From JAGVPT01 sp035500675 (GTDB taxonomy: Bacteria > Bacteroidota > Ignavibacteria > UBA10030 > UBA8401): a DNA stretch of 64,000 bases. The position numbers and the translations under genes are program-made. This document shows, in pieces, positions 27,823-37,983 of the stretch. The stretch's first letter is position 1. Every line of letters begins with the position of its first letter. The stretch spans positions 1 through 64,000 of the forward strand of contig DATJXA010000066.1 of assembly GCA_035500675.1 (NCBI GenBank), read 5' to 3'. Below the pieces are notes generated by a model, which was not told the origin of the DNA, did no database searches, and saw nothing but the letters and a program-made list of their open reading frames with translations.

Positions 27823-27844
27823 AACCCGTACTCCTTATCGATGA

Positions 27845-29980
27845 TTAATTTTTAAGCACATACCCCTCTTTTGTTTTTTCAAACACCCACTTGTAATTGC
27901 CGGAGTCGGAATTAACGGTCACTTGAACATCCTCTCCCACACGGCTGATCGACGCACCGCTGACAACGCGCTCGGCATCATCCTGATTTTTCACCGGTAC
28001 AATGATCGTGGCGATGACGGACGTCGTCGCCTTGGCGTGCACGACGGTCTCTACATACGGTATCTCGGTGAGCCGGGCATCTTCGGTGACAGGAACGAAC
28101 GGATCGCCGCCTTGGACAAGCGTGAAGGAGTTATCAAGCACCAAAGGTATCACTGCCATATTATGTCGCCTTTGGTCCGACATGTAGACATATTTATCCA
28201 TCACAGTATACTCCCCGTTTTGGTTTGAACCAAACCTTGCCCCTCTTTCCGGACGCCGTGCACTCTCCACGCCAACCCCGGGATGAATACGGGCCGCGAT
28301 CTCGGCCCCGGGACGAGCATCGACCTCGTCAAAAACAACGGTCGTTACCGGTTTCTCCAGGATGACACTGCGCCTCCATTTGAGCAGCTGCTTATCCGGA
28401 TATGCGTGGGTCGGATCCATTGACACGTAGTCACGCTGAGCCCCCGTTTCAAATTTAAGGATGTCTCCGCCGATCCCTTTCAACCATGGCGTGTTTTTTT
28501 TCTTTGCTATGATTTGCTGCTCACCGTTGACGGAGATAACGTTGTGGCCGGCACTGGAAGCATATGGATAGTCAAACCGGTCTTCGCTAAAATAAAATTC
28601 ATCGTACCTCATCGGACCGAGGTCGCGGATGAACGGAACGCCGAACCAGCTTACGATAAACTGCCCGCAATCGAGATGTCCGTGGTGGGGATCGTCGTTA
28701 TAGCCCGCTTTGCACGCGACGGTGACTGTCGAGGAGTCTAGAAAACTGCTTCGCAAGATCGCCCAGTTCACTGAGCGGAAAAATTTCGATTTTTGCTCAG
28801 GTTCAACGGGCTTTACGCCAGTGCGCGGCCAAATGAGGTCGAAAATCTCCGACCCCTGTCCCAAAAACTTTTCTCTGTACCATGCGCCCAAATGACTGTC
28901 GGTCTCGTTGACAAGTTTATCGACCATCGCGGTCGGGCCAACGGGGTAGCCGCCTCCGTCTTCGAAATTAGCAGTCAACCCGTACAACTCGAAATCGAGA
29001 GGATGGCTCGAAATGTTTTTGTTCCGGAACATGTTCTCACTACCGTTCGACAACCTTTTCAAGGCGTCCATAAAAAATACGCTTTCACGCATCATGTAGC
29101 CGTAATACCCGCGACCTTCCTGCCAGCCGCCATCTTCTCCGATGTGGCTGAATGTCGTATCCATGCGATTGTCCACTTCGGCAACGACGTCGAGCAATTC
29201 CGGATTTTCTTTGAGAAGCGCCAATGCAGTGAGACCCAAACTGGAGTAGCAAATGTTCGACCAGTTACATTTATAAGCAGTCGACCACCAAAAATAATTA
29301 TAGTTGCCGCGGACCCTCGTGATGGCTCTTTCCATGAGTCCGTTTCTGATTTTATCTCTCTCTGGTCGGGTCAGCACTGGATAAACCCAGTCGTACACGG
29401 TAGAAAGTGAGATGGCTTTTCCGGCAGCGGTGATGTCGTAAGAAAAAACGACTCTATCGTCCGGCACATTCCAAGGCCAGACACGGGAATAAATGATGTC
29501 GAAGTGATGCGCCGGATTTACCCAATCGGGCCAATCGGCTATATCCATCGCAAACTCTATGGCCTTGTGTGCATACTTCTCATCGCCTGTCATTTGATAC
29601 AAGAAAGCCAGCGTGCGCGCTCCTTCCTCAATGTCCGATTCATACTCCTCGGCGGGATCGCTGCCGACATAGCGCGTGTGCTTTGGATGCTGCGGCTCCG
29701 GCTCCTGGATCGGAACGCTTAAATACCGATGACCCTCCGCAAGAAGAGCATCATAGATCGTTTTACATTCCGGATCTGTTTTGATCCTTTCCATGATACC
29801 GTGTTTGTCCTTGTCGTTGAAAAACAAGTAGGGATGCTGTAAACTGTGGATATCGATCTCGTTCGCGAGTTGTTCTTTAGTGACTTGCCCGCGACCCCGA
29901 GGAGAACATGCTGCAAATACGATAAAACACGTCACGATGATAAACAACTGCCTTCCCATTTTATCCACATGTTGTGACAT
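27845..29980 (-). CDS. Heparinase II/III-family lipoprotein (polysaccharide lyase)
   Basis: A 711-residue lipoprotein (lipobox FVFAAC, cysteine about residue 25). The N-terminal half is an alpha/alpha barrel with the typical NYNYFWWSTAYKCNWSNICYS helix pair; the C-terminal heparinase II/III beta-sandwich starts near CKAGYNDDPHHGHLDCGQF, whose His is a metal or catalytic residue in this superfamily. The family eliminates uronic-acid links in alginate, heparin or pectic polymers, producing unsaturated ends that KdgF can process. GGAGGTG precedes the ATG at 29980. The kdgF-like gene follows after 22 bases. Confidence 0.82.
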   Translation of the reverse strand: MSQHVDKMGRQLFIIVTCFIVFAACSPRGRGQVTKEQLANEIDIHSLQHPYLFFNDKDKHGIMERIKTDPECKTIYDALLAEGHRYLSVPIQEPEPQHPKHTRYVGSDPAEEYESDIEEGARTLAFLYQMTGDEKYAHKAIEFAMDIADWPDWVNPAHHFDIIYSRVWPWNVPDDRVVFSYDITAAGKAISLSTVYDWVYPVLTRPERDKIRNGLMERAITRVRGNYNYFWWSTAYKCNWSNICYSSLGLTALALLKENPELLDVVAEVDNRMDTTFSHIGEDGGWQEGRGYYGYMMRESVFFMDALKRLSNGSENMFRNKNISSHPLDFELYGLTANFEDGGGYPVGPTAMVDKLVNETDSHLGAWYREKFLGQGSEIFDLIWPRTGVKPVEPEQKSKFFRSVNWAILRSSFLDSSTVTVACKAGYNDDPHHGHLDCGQFIVSWFGVPFIRDLGPMRYDEFYFSEDRFDYPYASSAGHNVISVNGEQQIIAKKKNTPWLKGIGGDILKFETGAQRDYVSMDPTHAYPDKQLLKWRRSVILEKPVTTVVFDEVDARPGAEIAARIHPGVGVESARRPERGARFGSNQNGEYTVMDKYVYMSDQRRHNMAVIPLVLDNSFTLVQGGDPFVPVTEDARLTEIPYVETVVHAKATTSVIATIIVPVKNQDDAERVVSGASISRVGEDVQVTVNSDSGNYKWVFEKTKEGYVLKN

Positions 29981-30082
29981 TTGATTGACACCTCCGATCG
30001 AGGATGATGGTGCGCTGGACGGCCGTTCGCGAAACGAGCGGTTCTTATTGATTGCCCTGAGCAGTCAAATGAGCAATATGCT

Positions 30083-31216
30083 CTAATCCTTCCGCACTGA
30101 AAACTTAAATAAAGTGATTGAATGGAATTTTTCTCCCGGCCGTAACACGGTGGACGGAAAATTTGGCCGATGCGGTGAGTCGGGGAAATGCTCCGTCTCA
30201 AGGCAAAAACCGTAGCTGCTTTCGTATTTTTTTCCGCTTTCTCCAGAAAACGTCCCATTCAGGCCGTGAGCTGTAAAAAATTGCACGCCCGGTTCGGTCG
30301 TAAAGACTTCCATTGTTCGTCCGCTTTCCCGTTCGAACACTGTGGCCGCCAACCCCAATTGATTCAACGGATGGTTAAGAACAAAATTATTATCGTATCC
30401 TTGAGGAAGAAGCATTGACGATCCGATTGCGCGTGGAGTGCGGAAATCATACGGCGTGCCGGCAACATCTTTGATCTCTCCGGTCGGGATCCCTTCATCA
30501 TCAACTGGGGTATATTTGTCTGCGCGAATCGTCATCTGATGCCGAAGAACGTCGCCGTTCCCTTCGCCCGCAAGGTTGAAGTAGCAATGATTCGTAAAGT
30601 TCACAACGGTCGGCTTGTCGGTCGTAGCATAGTAATCGATCCGCAATGCATTTTCATTCGTCAAAGTGTAAACGACCGTGACGCTAAGGTTGCCCGGGAA
30701 CCCTTCGTGGCCGTCGGGACTCAGGTGAGTCAACTGAAGCGACGGGCCTTCGTTAGTCATCGAATCCGTAGCGTTCCAGACAATTTTGTCGAACCCTATC
30801 GCTCCTCCGTGGATCGTATTTTTGTGATGGCTGTTGACAGTAAGATGATATGTCATGCTATCCAACGTAAACGAGGCATTTGCTATCCTGTTTGAAAAAC
30901 GGCCGATCAGTGCGCCAAAATGCGGGTTGCTTCTAAAGTAATTCTGGACGCTATCGAGGCCTAAAACAACATTAGCTAATTTACGATTCCTGTCGGGAAC
31001 ATAAAGACGATAAATCACGCCTCCAAAATTGGAGATCTCTGCGACCATTCCATCGTCGTTCTTGAGAGTAAATAAGTACACGTCTTTATTGTCTTTCTGG
31101 CAGCATAATTCTTTTTTAATTTCCCCTTTTGAAAAACATACTCCCTGAACGAGGAACGAACAGAGAATGAACAAGAACATAGGGCGGCGACTTATAGCGC
31201 CAAGGGAGGTTGTCAT
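30083..31216 (-). CDS. galM: Exported galactose mutarotase (aldose 1-epimerase)
   Basis: Galactose mutarotase, which interconverts alpha and beta anomers of galactose or glucose. The galactose-mutarotase motifs are visible: GRFSNRIANASFTL, the general-acid His in NFTNHCYFNLAG, and a Glu near the end (CLETEHFPDSP). About 377 residues with a hydrophobic export segment, so it acts in the periplasm, unlike E. coli GalM. The ATG at 31216 is preferred; an upstream start adds 28 residues lacking family similarity. It sits downstream of the SSS symporter after a 158-base gap. Confidence 0.88.
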   Translation of the reverse strand: MTTSLGAISRRPMFLFILCSFLVQGVCFSKGEIKKELCCQKDNKDVYLFTLKNDDGMVAEISNFGGVIYRLYVPDRNRKLANVVLGLDSVQNYFRSNPHFGALIGRFSNRIANASFTLDSMTYHLTVNSHHKNTIHGGAIGFDKIVWNATDSMTNEGPSLQLTHLSPDGHEGFPGNLSVTVVYTLTNENALRIDYYATTDKPTVVNFTNHCYFNLAGEGNGDVLRHQMTIRADKYTPVDDEGIPTGEIKDVAGTPYDFRTPRAIGSSMLLPQGYDNNFVLNHPLNQLGLAATVFERESGRTMEVFTTEPGVQFFTAHGLNGTFSGESGKKYESSYGFCLETEHFPDSPHRPNFPSTVLRPGEKFHSITLFKFSVRKD

Positions 31217-31374
31217 GTTTTTTTCTCGTGGTCGATTTTGCAGACGCTTAACGAGAAGCGCTGCGGTCGGACTCATATGCGAGACAGTGTATCGGCACAA
31301 TTAGTAGGTGCCTCGTGGCTGATGCGGTCTTTTCTTCCGCAATCTGTTTGGAAAATTCCTCCGGTGTTGAACTC

Positions 31375-33054
31375 CTATCGAAAGATGTAGTATAACACGA
31401 TAAATGCGCCGACGACCAATCCGGCGAATAATTTGTAGTTACTCATGAGCGTTCCGTCAAATTTACGCATCAGTGGTTCCCTCCAGTTTTCCCAAACCAG
31501 TTCTTTGGCTTCGTCTTTCAACTCTTCAGGCCGCCAAAGAGACACGGCAACGATAATGACGCTGCAAAGGACCAGCAGATAAAACGCCGTCATCATAAAG
31601 TTGCCTTGATAAATACCGTTCCAGTCCAGGAGAAACATGCCAAAACCGATCACAGCGCCGGTCACGAGCGTGGTGTACGCCGCGCGCCCTGTCGCCTTAC
31701 GCCAGAATACTCCAAACAGAAATACTGCCGTGATCGGAGGGGCAATGTACGATATCAATTTGTTCAGCCCTTCGATGATCGTACTGTAGTGTCCGAAAAT
31801 CGGGGATAGGACGATCGCCAGAACGGTGGCGACCACGGTGGTAATTTTTCCGATGACAACCAGCGAATGGTCCGTTGTCGCGGGGCGATATCGTTTAAAA
31901 ATATCGAATGCGAAAAGTGTCGCCGTTGAGTTGAGCGCTCCGGAACACGTTTGCATTGCCGCTGCAAGCATTGCCGCGGCGATGAGACCTTTCAACCCGA
32001 CCGGTAACAGGTGCATGATCATGAACGTGTACGTATCTGCCGTTGCTTCGGGGGCGGCTCCGCCGAAAGCGTGGTTCTGCACGAGCGCTACACAGATCAC
32101 TCCGGGAAGTACGAACAGGAAGACGGGAAGAATTTTCAACAGTGCGCAGAAGAGCGGCCCAAGCCGGGCCTGTGTTTCGTCTTTTGCTGCGAGCACCCGT
32201 TGGACAATCGTCTGGTCTGCGCACCAGTACCAGATGCCGAGCACCGGATAACCCAAAAGAATTGAATACCATGGCAGCCCGGAAGGGTCTCCGTTGAATC
32301 GCATCATATGAAGAAAGTTTCCGGTTCCCCACGTGATGCCACTCCCCGCAACATTTTGCATCGGATGCGGGTGGGTTGCAAGAGTATTCACTAATGCCGA
32401 CCAGCCGCCAATCTTGATATACCCCACGACAGTAATGCAAAGAGCTCCGATAAGAAGCAGGACGGTCTGTACGCTCTCCGTCATGACGACTGCGAGCAAT
32501 CCGCCGATCATCGTATAGATGCCAGTCAGTATCCCAAGGATGGCAATAAAAAAGAAAAGTGCATCGATGCCGAAGATCGTCGCATCCGGAGGAAGTCCCG
32601 TAATTCCGCGCAGCACCCACGCTGCCGTATACAGCGCAACGCCGATATGAATAACGATCGCGGATATGATCGAAACAATCGCGAGCCAATCGCGGCATTT
32701 TCGCGAATAGCGGCGTTCAAGATAATCCGGAAGCGTCGGAACTTTCGAGCGAAGATAAAGGGGGGCAAAGAACAACGATAACAGCACGAGAGTGAAGCCG
32801 GCCATCCATTCGAAGTTTCCGTAGATCAAACCGTATTTGTACGCGGATTCGGCAAGGCTGACAAGGTGAACCGTTGAAATATTTGCGGCAAACATCGCCA
32901 ATCCGATCACCGGCCAGGTAAGCGTGTTGCCCGCCAAAAAATAATGTCTCCCCTCCCCCCCTTTCTTACGCTGCCTGCCTGCCCAGATCCCCATTCCCAC
33001 AATGCCTGCGAGATACAAAATGATGATCGCGTAATCCACTTCGCTAATGTTCAT
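31375..33054 (-). CDS. Sodium:sugar symporter (SSS family)
   Basis: A 559-residue inner-membrane transporter of the sodium/solute symporter family, SGLT branch. About 14 hydrophobic segments; the motifs GMGIWAGRQRKKGG, WYWCADQTIVQRVLAAK and AAAMQTCSGALNSTATLF (SGLT signature) are seen. Substrate is likely a monosaccharide; neighbouring fucose/rhamnose genes suggest L-fucose or L-rhamnose. AAGGAG lies 8 bases before the ATG. The rhamnose mutarotase gene ends 16 bases upstream. Confidence 0.92.
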   Translation of the reverse strand: MNISEVDYAIIILYLAGIVGMGIWAGRQRKKGGEGRHYFLAGNTLTWPVIGLAMFAANISTVHLVSLAESAYKYGLIYGNFEWMAGFTLVLLSLFFAPLYLRSKVPTLPDYLERRYSRKCRDWLAIVSIISAIVIHIGVALYTAAWVLRGITGLPPDATIFGIDALFFFIAILGILTGIYTMIGGLLAVVMTESVQTVLLLIGALCITVVGYIKIGGWSALVNTLATHPHPMQNVAGSGITWGTGNFLHMMRFNGDPSGLPWYSILLGYPVLGIWYWCADQTIVQRVLAAKDETQARLGPLFCALLKILPVFLFVLPGVICVALVQNHAFGGAAPEATADTYTFMIMHLLPVGLKGLIAAAMLAAAMQTCSGALNSTATLFAFDIFKRYRPATTDHSLVVIGKITTVVATVLAIVLSPIFGHYSTIIEGLNKLISYIAPPITAVFLFGVFWRKATGRAAYTTLVTGAVIGFGMFLLDWNGIYQGNFMMTAFYLLVLCSVIIVAVSLWRPEELKDEAKELVWENWREPLMRKFDGTLMSNYKLFAGLVVGAFIVLYYIFR

Positions 33055-33070
33055 TACAACTCCTTGTTCA

Positions 33071-33826
33071 CTAGTTTGTGTGGAAAACGATCTTCATTTC
33101 CTGCCAGGGCGCTTTCAGAAACGCGTTCAATCTATCGTTCAATTTTGCCCATGCCGGATCATCTTTGAGAGATTGAAGGTCGCTGTTCCAATGTGCGCCG
33201 TCGTATTCGGAATAACTATAGAGGGATCCATCTTTGAAATAGATATGGACGTTCCCTAAATGCGCTTTTCTCAGAAACGGAAGGATCTCGGCCCCGTTCT
33301 CTTTAAAAAAATCGGCCAGGCCAGTTGCTTCCTTCGATTTTGCCTGGGAGACGTATGCGAGGCGTTGCACTTCAATTTGCGGAACGACGGACGTATCCGC
33401 TGCGAACACTTCTTCCATCGACGCCCACCATTCTCCCTTCTTCCTCGTCGGCAACGGCTCTTGCATCGGGTCGGTGAGCTTCCACCATTCTTTCGTTGTT
33501 GTATCGGCGATAGCTTTCATATCTCCGTTGTAGTCCGCTCCTACGTACTCGAAGTACGAAAAAAGGATACCGTCCTTTAGGAAGATGGAATAATTGCGCA
33601 AGTTGGATCTACGGATACGGTCGAGCACACCGGGGAATACATGTTTATGGAGAATGATATACCGTTCCTCGTACTCCGGCCGTACCTTTATCAGGCTTCC
33701 CAAACGAAATGTGATTGTTTCCGGTTTCACACTTGCCCCCTTGTCTTGAGATTTCATCGGATGGAACCAGAAGAGAATGAGCAGCAAGATGAAAACAGCC
33801 GACACATTGCGCATGAGCTTTCGCAC
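33071..33826 (-). CDS. rhaM: Exported tandem L-rhamnose mutarotase
   Basis: A 251-residue protein carrying two copies of the L-rhamnose mutarotase fold (RhaM/RhaU), about residues 40-145 and 155-250. Each copy keeps a LKDGILFSYFEY / FKDGSLYSYSEY motif and a HKHVFPG / KAHLGN segment, and ends in a WWKLTDPMQEP / WAKLNDRLNAF helix. A hydrophobic export segment (VFILLLILFWF) precedes copy one. RhaM normally is a single cytoplasmic 105-residue domain, so secretion and tandem fusion are unusual. It starts with GTG 4-5 bases after AAAGGAGGT. Located between fucI and the SSS symporter. Confidence 0.83.
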   Translation of the reverse strand: MRKLMRNVSAVFILLLILFWFHPMKSQDKGASVKPETITFRLGSLIKVRPEYEERYIILHKHVFPGVLDRIRRSNLRNYSIFLKDGILFSYFEYVGADYNGDMKAIADTTTKEWWKLTDPMQEPLPTRKKGEWWASMEEVFAADTSVVPQIEVQRLAYVSQAKSKEATGLADFFKENGAEILPFLRKAHLGNVHIYFKDGSLYSYSEYDGAHWNSDLQSLKDDPAWAKLNDRLNAFLKAPWQEMKIVFHTN

Positions 33827-33874
33827 GATACCTCCTTTGCATAAAATGATTTTCGTTGTCTCATCATGTGTTGA

Positions 33875-35689
33875 TTATTTGCCATACAGAGGTCCGAAAA
33901 GAGAGCAGGCGCGATAATCGGCGCCCTCAAGATCGGCGGTACCGAGGCCGCTCCATGCGCTGGGCCGGAAAATCCTATCAGCCGAAACGTTATGCATATT
34001 CACCGGTATCCTGAGGATAGACGCAAGGGTGATCAGGGCGTCCCCGATGTGGCCATAACTGATCGCGCCATGGTTCGCCCCCCAATTCGCCATTACCGAA
34101 TACACGTCGGAAAATGCACCGTGGCCCGTAAGAATCGGAGCGAACCATGTGGTCGGCCAAGTTGGACTCGTCCTCTTATTGAGAATGGTGTGCACGCTAT
34201 CCGGCAATGTTGCCGTGTATCCTTCTGCAATTTGAAGAACTGGCCCAAGGCCTTTGACCAGATTGATGCGCGACATCGTTATCGGCATGTCTCCCTCGGT
34301 CAGGAACTGCGAAGAATATCCTCCGCCCCGAAAATATTCAAGCTCCGCCGGACACCATTTCGTCGCATCGAGACAGGCTCGTGCTTCTTCGGCGGAGATT
34401 TCCCAAAAAGGCTTCATTGCGGGCTTACCGTTTTTCCGTTGGCGTCCGGTGCCATCCAGCGCAGACGAGCCTGAGTTAATGAGGTGGAGAATGCCGGCCG
34501 CAGCACGACCTGTAAGCTCTTTTCCGCTCACTCTTTTTACTGAAGCAGGGCTCCAATATGTCCGAACATCGGAGAAAATTTGGGGAGTATTGCTGAGAAG
34601 ATGGCCGAACATCATTGTTGCTCCGTTGAGGCTATCGTTCTCCGTCGCAACAAGAAACGCCTGCCGGATACCGTTCCAATCGAACGATGAATTAAGCATC
34701 GCCTCCAAAAAATCGCCGTTCGGAAAATGGTCGGTCCATTGACGCTGCCCTTGGAATCCGGATGCAAGCGCGTTATGTCCTAACGCTTCTTCGCCGTATC
34801 CCAACTCCGCCAGCCGAGGGTTGCCGACCATGAGATCGCGAACGATCATGGCCATTTTTATCACAGTTTCCCAGTCGCGATCTTTCCGCTGTCGTGAGAG
34901 CTGCTTCGAGGCATGGTTGATGTCCTCTCCTTCTTTGCAGTGCGCCCTTACCCATGGGAGGGCGTGCGCAAATTCTTCCTTGTCGTAAATCTCCTCATCG
35001 ATGCGGCGGGTTATCTCTGTCATGTCGACGAATTCAGTTCTCATCCCCAGATAATCATGAAAGAAGTCGGGGTCAACGATCGAGCCGGCAATACCCATCG
35101 ACACCGACCCGACGGATAAATAGGAATTCCCTTTCATGCTCGCGGCTGCAAGCGCTGCCTGGCCGAACAATAAGAGCTTTCGTTTCACGTCGTCGGGGAT
35201 CGTAGTATCTTTTTGATCTTGAACATCCTGGCCATAAATTGAAAAAGCGGGCAGCCCCTTTTGCGCATAGCCGGCCATTGCCGCGGCTAAATACACCGCT
35301 CCGGGACGCTCGGTGCCGTTGAACCCCCACACGGCCTTTGGCAAATGAGGATCCGAATCCATCACTTCGGTCCCGTAACACCAGCATGGCGTGACCGTCA
35401 ACGATACCCCAACTCCTTCGCGCGAGAATTTTTTCGAGGCGTCCATTGCCTCGGCCACACCCCCGATACATGTGTCAGCAATAACGCACTCAACCGGCAA
35501 TCCGCTGGGATGGCGCAGATTCTTCGTCAACAATTCAGCGGCCGACTTTGCCATGGCCATCGTTTGCTGCTCCAACGCCTCCCTCACGCCTTTACGCCGG
35601 CCATCGATGACCGGACGAATTCCGATCTTTGGCAGACTTGTATGAAGCCTGTGCGTTGGAGGATTTGTTCGAAGCTCGTTTACAGTCAT
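33875..35689 (-). CDS. fucI: L-fucose isomerase
   Basis: L-fucose isomerase, converting L-fucose to L-fuculose (and, in some members, other deoxyhexoses or D-arabinose). Mn-binding catalytic residues sit in ATENDSLNG (Glu), FSDVRTYWSP (Asp) and NWGANHGAISYGH (His), matching E337, D361 and H528 of the E. coli enzyme. The chain is 604 residues. The ATG at 35689 is chosen for AGGAG 7 bases upstream; the ATG 21 bases earlier has none. It sits downstream of rhaEW in the catabolic block. No L-rhamnose isomerase is present in the window, so this enzyme may serve both sugars. Confidence 0.94.
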   Translation of the reverse strand: MTVNELRTNPPTHRLHTSLPKIGIRPVIDGRRKGVREALEQQTMAMAKSAAELLTKNLRHPSGLPVECVIADTCIGGVAEAMDASKKFSREGVGVSLTVTPCWCYGTEVMDSDPHLPKAVWGFNGTERPGAVYLAAAMAGYAQKGLPAFSIYGQDVQDQKDTTIPDDVKRKLLLFGQAALAAASMKGNSYLSVGSVSMGIAGSIVDPDFFHDYLGMRTEFVDMTEITRRIDEEIYDKEEFAHALPWVRAHCKEGEDINHASKQLSRQRKDRDWETVIKMAMIVRDLMVGNPRLAELGYGEEALGHNALASGFQGQRQWTDHFPNGDFLEAMLNSSFDWNGIRQAFLVATENDSLNGATMMFGHLLSNTPQIFSDVRTYWSPASVKRVSGKELTGRAAAGILHLINSGSSALDGTGRQRKNGKPAMKPFWEISAEEARACLDATKWCPAELEYFRGGGYSSQFLTEGDMPITMSRINLVKGLGPVLQIAEGYTATLPDSVHTILNKRTSPTWPTTWFAPILTGHGAFSDVYSVMANWGANHGAISYGHIGDALITLASILRIPVNMHNVSADRIFRPSAWSGLGTADLEGADYRACSLFGPLYGK

Positions 35690-35781
35690 TTTATTCTCCT
35701 GGGTTTTCATTTTCGTATCGATGAAACTTGTCGATCGAGTGTACGTTCTCGAGGGTCGATGAATGGCAAACCTGCATCGGC

Positions 35782-37983
35782 CTATCGCATGAAGGCGTCC
35801 GGCAAGCCGCCGTCCACGTTCATGATTTGTCCGGTTGTCTTGGTCAGTCGGCCGGATATGAATAAGAAAACAGCTTCTGCCTGGTCTGCGATCGTTATGG
35901 GCTGCTTGGTCAGAGTGCGGTCGGCGTAGAATTTTGCCAGCTTGTTGCGTAACGCCGAGTCCGATTCGGATTCAGAATATTGGATATTGTATTTTGCGAG
36001 AGAGGCGATGACCCGCTCGCGCGGAAACATCGTGCTCCCCTCGATGACCGTCGCCGGTGCGACGCCGTTCACCCGAACAAGCGGCGACAATTCGATCGCC
36101 AGTTCCCGCACGAGGTGATTCGCGGCGGTTTTGCTCGTGTCGTATGCGACGCTCCCTTTTTTCGGCACCACGGCATTGACGCTTGTCGTGAGCACAAGAT
36201 TTGCAGGAAGGTTTTGCTCCCGCCAAACTTTTGCCGATTCATCCGCAACTAGATATCCGCCCATGACGTTAATGGCAAACGTTTGCGTCCATTGTCTGTC
36301 TTCAATATGTCCAGATTTATCGGGGGGAACAAAAATTCCCGCAGTCACCACGACGGCATCGATTCCGCCGTATGCCAGGATCGCTTCATCGAGCATCGCG
36401 CGAATTGAATCCCGCATCGTGATGTCCGCCGTTAAACCCACGGCCGGTCCGCACCCCGAAATGCCCATGCCCGCGACACCTATTCCAGCCCCTTGCTCTG
36501 CAATGATTTCGTCAGCGGCAGCTGTTGAGGTTTCTTTGTGCATGTCAACGCACACAATGTGAGCGCCTTCTTTTGCGAGACGTTTTGAAACTCCTTTTCC
36601 AATGCCGCTCCCGGCTCCGATAACGGCAACAATCTGTCGGGCAAGTTCTTTTTCGGGAGGCATGCGGCGGAGCTTTGCTTCTTCGAGCAGCCAGTATTCG
36701 ATGTCGAAAGCCTCCTGCTGCGGAAGAGATGTGTAACTGTCGATCGCTTCCGCGCCGCGCATCACTTCGATTGCACAGTTATAGAATTCTGCAGTCACGC
36801 GAGATTCGCTCTTGCTTTTTCCCCAAGCGATCATTCCAAGTCCGGGAATTAAAATAACGGTAGGGTTCGGGTCGCGCATGGCCGGAGAATCAGGATGTTT
36901 GCAGCGGTCATAGTATGCCGCGTAATCCTGCCGGTATTTCATAAGGCCATCGATCAAATTTTTTTTCAACCCGTCAATGGTGTGACGTTGAGGATCCCAA
37001 CTGACATAAAGGGGTTTGATCTTCGTACGGAGGAAATGGTCCGGGCATGAAGTGCCGAGCTCCGCTAGGCGCGGAGCATCGACGCTGTTGACAAACCGAA
37101 GCGCCGCTTCGTCGTCCTGCACGGTTCCGAGAAATCGTCTCTGCTGACTCACCTGTCCGCGAAGCCACGGCAGGATCTGAATGAATGCCTCGCGCCGTTT
37201 TCCCGCCTCAAGAGATCGATATCGAGGTCCGCCAAAAGTGTTCTCACCTTTGTCGTGCTGAACAATATACTTTGCTGCGCGCTCGATGAGTTCCAACGTG
37301 AGATCATAGCATGCCTTGTCGTCATCCGCCCAGTTGATCAGGCCGTGCTGACCAAGGACAACGCCTTTGGTTTCGGTGTGCTGCCGGCAGACATCTTGAA
37401 GTTTCAACCCCAGATCGAACCCCGGTCTTTGCCACGGGAGCCACAGGACGTCATCGCCATAAATTCTTTTTGTGAGCTCCTTGGCATTCTTCGAAGCCGC
37501 GATAGCAATGACTGCATTTGGATGCATGTGGTCGACATGCTTATGAGGAATGAACGAATGGAGCGGCGTGTCGATGGAAGGGGCGCGAGGATTAAGGTTG
37601 AACGTGCAGTGAGCATACATTCCCACCATCGCATCTTCGGATTCGGTTTTAGGCCCGCGATCGGGCATTTTCGAATATACCGCCTGAAGTGAATGGAGTT
37701 TTTCCTGGTACAGCGACGAGAAATTTTCCTTCTTCGAGGTCCGCAGATCTCCCCCGGAGCCTTTCACCCAGAGCACTTCCACTGGCTGTTTTGTGAGCGG
37801 GTCCTGTTCCATAATTTTGGAGGATGTGTTCCCGCCGCCGCTGTTTGTGATGCGTTGGTCGGATCCGAGCAAGTTCGACCGGTAGACGAGTTTACCGACC
37901 GGGTCAAGTCCCGCCGCGTCGTTTTCAATCCATCGGTGATCGACAAATTTAAAGGAGGTTTTTTTATTTGCGCTAATTGTCAT
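35782..37983 (-). CDS. rhaEW: Bifunctional rhamnulose-1-phosphate aldolase / lactaldehyde dehydrogenase
   Basis: A two-domain fusion of about 733 residues: an N-terminal class II aldolase domain (zinc-site HKHVDHMHPNAV and LGQHGLINW) and a C-terminal short-chain dehydrogenase (GAGSGIGKG nucleotide loop, catalytic Tyr-Lys in VAYDTSKTAA). Known members split rhamnulose-1-phosphate into DHAP and L-lactaldehyde and oxidise the latter to L-lactate. The ATG at 37983 overlaps the end of larA by 11 bases with no visible Shine-Dalgarno, implying translational coupling; a frame extending to 38118 would be all inside larA. Name follows the RhaE/RhaW convention. Confidence 0.92.
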   Translation of the reverse strand: MTISANKKTSFKFVDHRWIENDAAGLDPVGKLVYRSNLLGSDQRITNSGGGNTSSKIMEQDPLTKQPVEVLWVKGSGGDLRTSKKENFSSLYQEKLHSLQAVYSKMPDRGPKTESEDAMVGMYAHCTFNLNPRAPSIDTPLHSFIPHKHVDHMHPNAVIAIAASKNAKELTKRIYGDDVLWLPWQRPGFDLGLKLQDVCRQHTETKGVVLGQHGLINWADDDKACYDLTLELIERAAKYIVQHDKGENTFGGPRYRSLEAGKRREAFIQILPWLRGQVSQQRRFLGTVQDDEAALRFVNSVDAPRLAELGTSCPDHFLRTKIKPLYVSWDPQRHTIDGLKKNLIDGLMKYRQDYAAYYDRCKHPDSPAMRDPNPTVILIPGLGMIAWGKSKSESRVTAEFYNCAIEVMRGAEAIDSYTSLPQQEAFDIEYWLLEEAKLRRMPPEKELARQIVAVIGAGSGIGKGVSKRLAKEGAHIVCVDMHKETSTAAADEIIAEQGAGIGVAGMGISGCGPAVGLTADITMRDSIRAMLDEAILAYGGIDAVVVTAGIFVPPDKSGHIEDRQWTQTFAINVMGGYLVADESAKVWREQNLPANLVLTTSVNAVVPKKGSVAYDTSKTAANHLVRELAIELSPLVRVNGVAPATVIEGSTMFPRERVIASLAKYNIQYSESESDSALRNKLAKFYADRTLTKQPITIADQAEAVFLFISGRLTKTTGQIMNVDGGLPDAFMR

